Under the pieces are notes generated by a model. It was not told the origin of the DNA. It saw nothing but the letters and a program-made list of their open reading frames with translations, and ran no database searches. Below, in pieces: positions 1 through 5,210 of a stretch of 5,682 nucleotides of DNA. This DNA is from JACCTH01 sp050741915. GTDB taxonomy: Bacteria; Actinomycetota; Acidimicrobiia; Spongiisociales; ZC4RG35. Made by a program: the position numbers and the translations under genes. Numbering within the stretch: position 1 is the first letter of the stretch; each line of letters opens with the position of its first letter. The stretch spans positions 1-5,682 of the forward strand of contig JBOGEX010000133.1 in assembly GCA_050741915.1 (NCBI GenBank). Direction: 5' to 3'.

Positions 1-1907
1 ATGTCGATCGCACCTTGGTAGAGGACTATCCATCCTTCCCGATTGAGTCCGACTTTGATTGTCGAGGGATTAGGGAGGGCTGTGTTCCCGCACCCATACC
101 AAAGTCCTGCCACCCCGACCCCCCGCCGCTTTCGATTTCCAAGCTGGTTGAACGCCAAAGCTTCGGCTCGAGCGTTCTTCCAGGTGGGTCGCAATGCCTC
201 GAGACAATCGACAAAACCCACCCCGGTCTCGAAAACCTGTCCAAAAACGGTGGGCTGGCGAGCGGTGAGGGCGTTGCGGAGCCGGAACTCGAGTCGGTCG
301 ACCGAGACGGCATCGGCCACCTCGTCGAAGAGACACTCCTGGGCGATCGTTGCCTGCGGTACACCGAAGCCGCGGAACGCTCCCGACGGGGGGCAGTTGG
401 TGTGGACCGCCGCGGTGCGAGCCCGGTAGGCCTCGTACACGTAGGGCCCGCCGGCGTGGATCGGGACCCGGTTGGCCACGGTTGGCCCCCACGAGGCATA
501 GGCGCCGGTGTTGAACGTTCCCTCGAAGTCCATCGCCAAGAGCTTTCCTCCAGAGCTCACTCCGACCCGCACCTTCATCTGCGACGGATGGCGCTTGGTC
601 GTCGACATCATCGATTCCGGTCTGGTGTAGGTCATCCGCACCGGTCGGTCGAGACGCCAGGCGGCCAGGGCGAGAAAGGGTTGGAGGGAGATGTCGAGCT
701 TTCCCCCAAACCCGCCCCCGACCGCAGTTGGGACGATCCGCACCTGGGCGGGATCGAGAGCGAGGATCTCCGCCACCTCTCGGAGATCCATGTGCGGGGT
801 TTGGGTGGTGACCGCAAGCTCGAGGCGGTCCCCGACCCGGCGGGCAAATCCCGCCTCCGGTTCGATGTAGGCGTGCTCGATGAAGCCGGTGGTGAACTCG
901 CCTTCGATCACCTCGTCGGCGGAGGCGAACGCGGCCGCGAGATCGCCCCGCTCGACCCGGCCCCGAATCAAGACGTTCTGGTCCCGAGTGGGATGGAGAA
1001 GGGGGGCACCTTCGGCCAAAGCCTCCTCCGTCGACATCAGCGCCGGCAGCTCTCTCCAGTTGATCGGAAAAGATGCCAGATCAAGGGCGTCCATGAACTC
1101 GAGCTCGCCCACCACCAGCGCCACCGCCTCGCCCCGATAGCGCGCTTCCCGCTCGGCAAAAACCGGCTGGTCGGCGAGGGGGGCGATTACTCCGAACCAA
1201 TTCCGGCCGGGAATGTCGCGGGCGGTGAAGACCGCCACTACTCCTTGGTGCAGTTCGACAAAGGCTTCAAGATCGCCGAATTCGAAAGCGGCTCGGGGAT
1301 ACGGTGAGCGGACCACCCGCGCCACCAGCGCCTCGGGGGGAGCCCCGTCAGCGCCAAAGATGTCGGTGCCCCGCACTTTGGGGAGGCCGTCCACCCGCGG
1401 TACCCGCTGTCCCACCGCCTTTCCCTCCGGAGCTCGTACCGGCTCCTCGTCAAAGCTCGGAGTGGCGACGACGGCGTCGATGATCTTGCGATAGCCGGTG
1501 CAACGGCACAACACCCCACCGAGTCCGTCCTTCACGGCTTGTTCGTCCGGGGCCGGGTTGGTAGCCAAAAGCCCGGCGGCGGCCACCAACATCCCGGGGG
1601 TGCAGATGCCGCATTGGGCGGCACCGTGGTGAAGGAATGATCGCTGCAGGCGCGCGATCCGACCCGAGGCGTCGAGCCCTTCCAAAGTCACCACCTCGTG
1701 CCCGCTCATGCGACCGACCGGAGTGGTGCACCCGTTGACTACCTCGTTGTCGAGCAGAACCGAGCAGGCTCCGCAATCACCCGCCTCGCAACCAACCTTG
1801 GTAGCGGTGAGGCCGAGATCGTCTCGCAGCACATCGGTGAGACGGCGTAGCGGTGGCGAGTCGACCTCGACCGGCTGGCCGTTGACCAGGAACCTGACTG
1901 TGGTCAC
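1..1907 (-). CDS. Molybdenum hydroxylase, fused [2Fe-2S] and molybdopterin-binding subunit (partial, 3' end missing)
   Basis: Probable catalytic and electron-transfer chain of a xanthine dehydrogenase/aldehyde oxidase-family hydroxylase, which inserts water-derived oxygen into a heterocycle or aldehyde and passes electrons through two [2Fe-2S] clusters to the FAD subunit. The reading frame is open for 635 codons from GTG at 1907 to the left edge. Residues 1-150 hold the ferredoxin and helical Fe-S domains, with Cys40, 45, 48, 60 and Cys99, 102, 134, 136 in canonical spacing. A linker of about 15 residues leads into the molybdenum domains. These show HAYIEPE (345-351), the cofactor loop GGGFGGK (397-403) and AFRGFGVPQ (510-518). 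By my alignment Arg480 and Phe514 match bovine Arg880 and Phe914, but the purine-binding Glu802 position is Leu404. The window cuts just before the expected D-x-GQG motif, and the catalytic Glu lies beyond it. The fused layout beside a separate FAD subunit resembles E. coli XdhD with YgfM. The family call is firm; the substrate is unknown. Confidence 0.93.
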   Translation of the reverse strand, partial: MTTVRFLVNGQPVEVDSPPLRRLTDVLRDDLGLTATKVGCEAGDCGACSVLLDNEVVNGCTTPVGRMSGHEVVTLEGLDASGRIARLQRSFLHHGAAQCGICTPGMLVAAAGLLATNPAPDEQAVKDGLGGVLCRCTGYRKIIDAVVATPSFDEEPVRAPEGKAVGQRVPRVDGLPKVRGTDIFGADGAPPEALVARVVRSPYPRAAFEFGDLEAFVELHQGVVAVFTARDIPGRNWFGVIAPLADQPVFAEREARYRGEAVALVVGELEFMDALDLASFPINWRELPALMSTEEALAEGAPLLHPTRDQNVLIRGRVERGDLAAAFASADEVIEGEFTTGFIEHAYIEPEAGFARRVGDRLELAVTTQTPHMDLREVAEILALDPAQVRIVPTAVGGGFGGKLDISLQPFLALAAWRLDRPVRMTYTRPESMMSTTKRHPSQMKVRVGVSSGGKLLAMDFEGTFNTGAYASWGPTVANRVPIHAGGPYVYEAYRARTAAVHTNCPPSGAFRGFGVPQATIAQECLFDEVADAVSVDRLEFRLRNALTARQPTVFGQVFETGVGFVDCLEALRPTWKNARAEALAFNQLGNRKRRGVGVAGLWYGCGNTALPNPSTIKVGLNREGWIVLYQGAID

Positions 1908-2749
1908 TGTGACTCCACCAGACGGCGGAGCGACCGCCGGATCAAGGCCAGGGTCGCATCGAGGCGGTAGGAGGCAGTGGCGCGAACGTCGTCGATCGGG
2001 GCAAGACCACTCAGGTGATCCCTGGTCGGCAGATCTTCCAACCGATCGCTGCTCCGCAGACCCTGTAGCTCAGATTCGAGTTGGGTGAGCCTCTGCGCCA
2101 CCGGTGAACACGCACCCACCGCGATGCGCGCCTCACCAATCGTGCCATCACCCGCGGTCGCAATTACCGTCGCCACCATCACGATCGAGATCACGAGATA
2201 GCTGCGCGATCCAAGCTTCTGGAAATCGGAGAATGCCTCCTCGACACCGCGGGGAACAACCACTGCCGTCACGAGCTCATCGGGCCGGAGATCGGTCTGC
2301 CGGTAGCCGGTCAGAAAAGCGGGCAGAGGGATGACGCGCCGCCCCGCCTGCGAGGTCAACTCCACCGAAGCATCGAGAGTCAAGAGCGGAGGGATCCCAT
2401 CGGCAGCCGGGGAGGCATTGCAGAGATTGCCGGCGATGGTGCCGGCGTTCTGCACCTGGATGCCACCCACCTCGGCGGCGGCCAGGCGAAGGCCGTCGAA
2501 GGCCCGGGGCAGATCAGCTTCTCTCATGTCGGCCCAGCGGGTGAGAGCGCCAATTCGATAGGAATCCTCCGTCAGGGTGATCCCCCGCAGCTCGTCGAGC
2601 CTTGAGATGTCGATCACCGGCTCGATCAAAGGACGCCCCACCCGGGCCGGGTAGAAGTCGGTCCCGCCGGCCAGGACCGTCCAGTTCCCCTCGGCGAACG
2701 CGGCCAAGGCGGAATCGAGGTCAGTGGGTGCCAGGTAATCCACGATCAT
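1904..2749 (-). CDS. Molybdenum hydroxylase FAD-binding subunit (CoxM/XdhB/YgfM-like)
   Basis: Medium subunit of a xanthine dehydrogenase/CO dehydrogenase-type enzyme. It binds FAD and takes electrons from the [2Fe-2S] clusters of the partner chain. The 281-residue length is normal for the family. The N-terminal FAD domain has the LAGGTD turn (26-31) and the second FAD signature QNAGTIAGNLCNASPAAD (100-117). The C-terminal CO-dehydrogenase flavoprotein domain starts near FQKLGSRSYLVIS (176-188) and ends with a DVRATASYR segment (254-262). There is no 4Fe-4S insertion of the 4-hydroxybenzoyl-CoA reductase type. The ATG at 2749 gives the expected MIVDYLAPTDL start, but no clear Shine-Dalgarno sequence precedes it. 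The start codon overlaps one arm of a 15-bp inverted repeat. The stop overlaps the next gene's start as GTGA, so the two chains are probably co-translated and form one enzyme. Confidence 0.95.
   Translation of the reverse strand: MIVDYLAPTDLDSALAAFAEGNWTVLAGGTDFYPARVGRPLIEPVIDISRLDELRGITLTEDSYRIGALTRWADMREADLPRAFDGLRLAAAEVGGIQVQNAGTIAGNLCNASPAADGIPPLLTLDASVELTSQAGRRVIPLPAFLTGYRQTDLRPDELVTAVVVPRGVEEAFSDFQKLGSRSYLVISIVMVATVIATAGDGTIGEARIAVGACSPVAQRLTQLESELQGLRSSDRLEDLPTRDHLSGLAPIDDVRATASYRLDATLALIRRSLRRLVESQ
1913..1919 (-). promoter_or_regulatory. Ribosome binding site for the fused Fe-S/Mo chain
   Basis: GGTGGAG lies inside the 3' end of the FAD-subunit gene, five bases before the GTG at 1907. 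It supports this GTG as the start and, with the 4-nt gene overlap, suggests translational coupling of the two chains. Confidence 0.6.
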
Positions 2750-2805
2750 CCATTCTTGCGTAAGATCTCGCCCCTAATCCAAGCGTTCGATACGCAAGAA
2801 TGGAT
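2748..2805. promoter_or_regulatory. Perfect 15-bp inverted repeat between divergent genes, probable shared operator
   Basis: The left arm ATCCATTCTTGCGTA (2748-2762) and the right arm TACGCAAGAATGGAT (2791-2805) are exact reverse complements separated by 28 bases. The left arm includes two bases of the FAD-subunit ATG, and the right arm ends one base before the ATG at 2807. The arms, spacer and start codons fill the whole 57-bp intergenic region, so both promoters must lie in or around it. The left arm is part of a shorter imperfect palindrome, TCTTGCGTAAGA (2754-2765). A regulator bound to both arms could cover both start regions and control the two gene groups together. No -10/-35 pair is convincing; TAAGAT at 2761-2766 is only a weak -10 candidate for rightward transcription. 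The repeat is certain; its role is inferred. Confidence 0.8.
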
Positions 2806-2806
2806 C

Positions 2807-3379
2807 ATGGAGATTCGAAAGCTGGTCACCATGGTCGATGAGGTCCGCATCGAGGCCGGGCGGCCGGTCGATCCCCCCATCAGGCGAGTGGTCGTCGCCG
2901 CGGTGCTGGGCAATCCCCATGCCGGCCGGTATGTCGAGGATCTCGATGACTTGATCGAAGCCTCAGTTGCGCTCTCCGAGCTGCTCTCGAGCTCTGCCGT
3001 CGCCCATCTCGATGGCAAGCCCGTCCACAGCTACGGCAAGGGTGCCATCGTCGGGAGCAGCGGTGAGTTGGAGCACGCCGCCGCCCTGCTCCATCCCAAG
3101 TTCGGCAACCCTCTCCGCCAAGCCAGCGGCGGGGGCAAAGCGATCATCCCCTCCGCCAAGAAGCGAGGGGGACCGGGAACAGCGCTTGACATCCCCCTCC
3201 ACTACAAGGACGCCGCCTTCGTCCGCAGCCACTTCGATGCGATCGAGCTCCGCATCGTCGATGCGCCCACCGACGACGAGATCGTGTTGGCCGTGGCCGT
3301 CACCGACGGGGGACGGCCTCATCCCCGGGTCGGTGGCCTCAAAGTGGAGGAGGTCGTTGGGGAGGACGGGCTCCGTTGA
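2807..3379 (+). CDS. DUF1185 / amino acid synthesis family protein (PF06684-like)
   Basis: A 190-residue cytosolic protein matching the 'AA_synth' (DUF1185) family, whose solved members have a variant of the chorismate-mutase fold and no proven reaction. Recognisable stretches are MEIRKLVTMVDEVRIEAGR (1-19), PPIRRVVVAAVLGNPHAGRY (23-42), GKGAIVGSSGELEHAAALLH (77-96), the Gly/Lys-rich GGGKAIIPSAKKRGGPGTALD (108-128) and RPHPRVGGL (170-178). No signal peptide or membrane segment is seen. I chose ATG 2807 because family members begin at the MEIRK motif. An in-frame TTG at 2756 would add 17 residues encoded by the inverted repeat and is unlikely. No strong Shine-Dalgarno precedes ATG 2807, as for the divergent gene. 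It is the first gene of the rightward group and overlaps the enamidase by 4 nt, which ties it to ring-opening chemistry by context only. The family call is strong; the function is unknown. Confidence 0.88.
   Translation: MEIRKLVTMVDEVRIEAGRPVDPPIRRVVVAAVLGNPHAGRYVEDLDDLIEASVALSELLSSSAVAHLDGKPVHSYGKGAIVGSSGELEHAAALLHPKFGNPLRQASGGGKAIIPSAKKRGGPGTALDIPLHYKDAAFVRSHFDAIELRIVDAPTDDEIVLAVAVTDGGRPHPRVGGLKVEEVVGEDGLR
3361..3365 (+). promoter_or_regulatory. Ribosome binding site for the enamidase, supporting a TTG start
   Basis: GGAGG sits in the last codons of the DUF1185 gene, ten bases before TTG 3376. It supports the rare TTG start, as does the encoded MSDLVIRNIGTIV beginning, which matches the N terminus of the E. 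barkeri enzyme. Confidence 0.65.
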
Positions 3380-4539
3380 GCGATCTCGTCATCCGCAACA
3401 TCGGCACCATTGTCACCGGCGACATCGACCAACCCCTCGCTAGCGGCGATGCAATCGTCGTCCGCGAAGGCATCATCGCTTACGTCGGCGAGGATCCAGG
3501 GTCAATCGCCGATGGAATCGAGAACGTGATTGACGCCTCCGGCGCCACCGTGATGCCGGGGCTGTGCGACAACCACGTTCACCCGGTGGTCGGTGACTAC
3601 ACCCCCCGCCAGCGGCAGGTCGATTTCATCGATTCCTGTCTCCATGGGGGGGTGACGACCATGATCTCGGCCGGGGAGCCGCATACCCCGGGACGGCCGA
3701 CCGATCCGGCCGGAGTGAAGGCCCTCACGATCCTCGCCCACAAGTCCTTCGCCCAACTCCGCCCCTCCGGAGTCAAGGTCCATGCCGGGGCGGTGATGCT
3801 CGAAGAAGGGTTGACCGAGGCAGACTTCGAAGAGATGGCCGCGGCCGGGGTCAGGCTCGTGGCCGAGATCGGGATCTCGGGGGTGAAGGATCCCGATACA
3901 GCCGCCACCATGACTCGCTGGGCCCAGGCCCGGGGGATGCGAGTGATGGTCCATACCGGCGGCGCCTCCATTCCCGGGAGCGGGGTGATCGGGGCCGACT
4001 TCGTCGTGGCGGTCCAACCCGACGTGGCCGGCCACACCAACGGCGGCCCCACCGCACTGCCCCTCGCCGACGTCAGGCGGATCTTGGAGGAGACCACGGC
4101 GCGGATCGAGCTCGTCCACAACGGCAACGTCAAGGCGGCGGCCGAGGTCGCTCGCCTGGTGGCGACCCGGGGAGAGTTGAGGCGGCTCGTGATCGGCACC
4201 GACAGTCCCGCCGGCTCCGGCGTGCAGCCTTTGGGGATCCTCCGCGTCATGTCCTGGATCGCCTCGCTGGCCGGGGTGGCTCCCGAGGAGGTGGTGGCCA
4301 TGGCGACCGGCAATGTGGCGGCCTTGCATGGCCTCGATACGGGCGTAGTCGGGGCCGAACGAGAGGCCGATCTGCTGGTGGTCGACGCTCCCCAGGGTTC
4401 CCAGGCCACCGACGCCCTCGGGGCAATGGTCATAGGCGACACCCTGGCGGTGGCGACCGCCATCATCGACGGGAAACCGCGCTTCGAAAAGAGCCGCAAC
4501 ACACCCCCGCCCTCGCGCCTGATCACGATTCCAACATGA
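3376..4539 (+). CDS. ena: Enamidase-type amidohydrolase (6-oxo-1,4,5,6-tetrahydronicotinate hydrolase family)
   Basis: A binuclear-metal amidohydrolase of 387 residues. As I recall the Eubacterium barkeri enamidase (Ena), the resemblance runs from the N-terminal beta domain (VIRNIGTIVTGDI) through VTTMISAGEPHTPGRP (93-108) to the C-terminal KSRNTPP (372-378). Ena hydrolyses 1,4,5,6-tetrahydro-6-oxonicotinate to 2-formylglutarate and ammonia in nicotinate fermentation. The expected metal ligands are present: H67 and H69 in the HVH motif, the bridging E164 in VAEIG (in place of the carboxylated Lys of many relatives), H193 in MVHTGG, H220 in GHTNGGPTA and D276 in IGTDSP. It starts with TTG overlapping the upstream stop (TTGA) and ends in an ATGA overlap with the next gene, so it lies in the middle of a tight operon. 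A molybdenum hydroxylase lies next door, as expected for nicotinate-like degradation. The family is very likely; the exact substrate could be another cyclic enamide or lactam. Confidence 0.9.
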   Translation: MSDLVIRNIGTIVTGDIDQPLASGDAIVVREGIIAYVGEDPGSIADGIENVIDASGATVMPGLCDNHVHPVVGDYTPRQRQVDFIDSCLHGGVTTMISAGEPHTPGRPTDPAGVKALTILAHKSFAQLRPSGVKVHAGAVMLEEGLTEADFEEMAAAGVRLVAEIGISGVKDPDTAATMTRWAQARGMRVMVHTGGASIPGSGVIGADFVVAVQPDVAGHTNGGPTALPLADVRRILEETTARIELVHNGNVKAAAEVARLVATRGELRRLVIGTDSPAGSGVQPLGILRVMSWIASLAGVAPEEVVAMATGNVAALHGLDTGVVGAEREADLLVVDAPQGSQATDALGAMVIGDTLAVATAIIDGKPRFEKSRNTPPPSRLITIPT

Positions 4540-5165
4540 GCGGAACCGAGCACCCGGGCAGCTTCTCCGAGCACCGGGTCAAGCACCGGCTCGATTTCGA
4601 TCCCGATCGGAGCGCGGTGTTGGTGATCGACATGCTCAACGACTTTCTCGAGCCTGATGGAGCGATGCCGCTGCCCGAAGGGCGCCGTCTCTACGAGCCG
4701 ATCCGGCAGTTACTCAAGTCGGCGCGCGAGAGTGGGTCCCCGGTGATCTGGAGCTGCGACGAGCATCTGCCGACCGACCGGGAGTTCGAAAAGAGATTGG
4801 TCCACTGTCTCCAGGGGAGCTGGGGAGCAGAGATCGTGGCCGAGCTCGAACCAGATTTCTCAGAACTCCGGATACCCAAGACCCGTTATTCGGGATTCTT
4901 CGAAACCAACCTCGATCACTGCCTTCGCCAGCTGGGCATCGACCACCTCATCCTTACCGGAGTGGTCACCAACATCTGCGTTCGCTCGACCGCACACGAT
5001 GCCTTCTTCCGGGACTACCGCGTCACCGTCCCGATCGAGTGTGTGGCGGCCACCTCCGAGCGCGAGCAGGAGTCGACCCTCTACGACTTGGACACCCATT
5101 ACGGAACCGTGGCGGGTCTGGAGGAAGTTCTCTCGATCCTCGACGGGGCCAAGCGGCCCGTGTGA
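4536..5165 (+). CDS. Isochorismatase-family cysteine hydrolase (probable amidase)
   Basis: A 209-residue cytosolic hydrolase of the group that includes nicotinamidase, N-carbamoylsarcosine amidase, RutB, biuret hydrolase and maleamate amidohydrolase. The catalytic triad is visible as D32 in VIDMLNDF (30-37), K115 in IPKTRYSGF (113-121) and C148 in GVVTNICVRST (142-152); the V144-T145 bond is at the usual cis-peptide position. The stretch KTRYSGFFETNLDHCLRQLG (115-134) looks most like the ureidoacrylate/carbamoyl-amide branch by eye. The ATG overlaps the enamidase stop (ATGA) with no obvious Shine-Dalgarno, so expression probably depends on translational coupling. About 25 residues precede the first core strand, which is slightly long but ordinary. 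By context it may hydrolyse an open-chain amide made after ring opening. The family is certain; the substrate is an inference. Confidence 0.92.
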   Translation: MSGTEHPGSFSEHRVKHRLDFDPDRSAVLVIDMLNDFLEPDGAMPLPEGRRLYEPIRQLLKSARESGSPVIWSCDEHLPTDREFEKRLVHCLQGSWGAEIVAELEPDFSELRIPKTRYSGFFETNLDHCLRQLGIDHLILTGVVTNICVRSTAHDAFFRDYRVTVPIECVAATSEREQESTLYDLDTHYGTVAGLEEVLSILDGAKRPV

Positions 5166-5197
5166 TTACTCTCGCAATTCTATTCACGAATGACATC

Positions 5198-5204
5198 GGA
5201 GGAG
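5198..5204 (+). promoter_or_regulatory. Strong ribosome binding site of the substrate-binding lipoprotein
   Basis: GGAGGAG lies six bases before ATG 5211. It is the strongest such site in the window and fits the high expression usual for ABC substrate-binding proteins compared with their neighbouring enzymes. It sits in the 45-nt gap after the hydrolase gene. No hairpin terminator is seen there, so read-through from the upstream operon is likely. Confidence 0.7.
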
Positions 5205-5210
5205 AAGAAG

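Noticed and set aside
15..1307. Long plus-strand open frame (430 codons) opposite the molybdenum hydroxylase chain
   Set aside because: It has no recognisable domain and is Gly/Arg/His-rich. It mirrors the GC codon bias of the true minus-strand frame, which shows all Fe-S cysteines and the cofactor loop across the same bases.
26..1776. Several short minus-strand open frames (for example 26-499, 632-847, 1238-1519, 1450-1776) that might suggest a broken or frameshifted gene
   Set aside because: A single minus-strand frame from GTG 1907 to base 1 is uninterrupted and carries continuous family motifs, so there is no frameshift or pseudogene.
1..2749. Calling the molybdenum enzyme a xanthine dehydrogenase (xdhABC)
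   Set aside because: The Glu802 position is occupied by Leu404, the fused layout differs from standard XdhABC, and the neighbours point to heterocycle ring opening rather than purine breakdown.
2748..2805. The inverted repeat as a transcription terminator or transposon end
   Set aside because: It lies between divergent start codons, has no T-run after either arm, has a 28-base loop, and shows no flanking target duplication or transposase.
2756..2806. Upstream in-frame TTG at 2756 as start of the DUF1185 protein
   Set aside because: The extra 17 residues are encoded by the inverted repeat and spacer, do not resemble the family N terminus, and would leave no room for a rightward promoter.
3502..4586. 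Minus-strand open frames opposite the enamidase (3502-4329 and 3597-4586)
   Set aside because: They are antisense to a well-supported gene, have no recognisable motifs and show the composition expected of mirrored GC-rich codons.
5166..5210. A terminator or separate promoter in the gap before the lipoprotein gene
   Set aside because: No stem with a following T-run is visible, and no -35/-10 pair with reasonable spacing is convincing. Only the ribosome binding site is supported.
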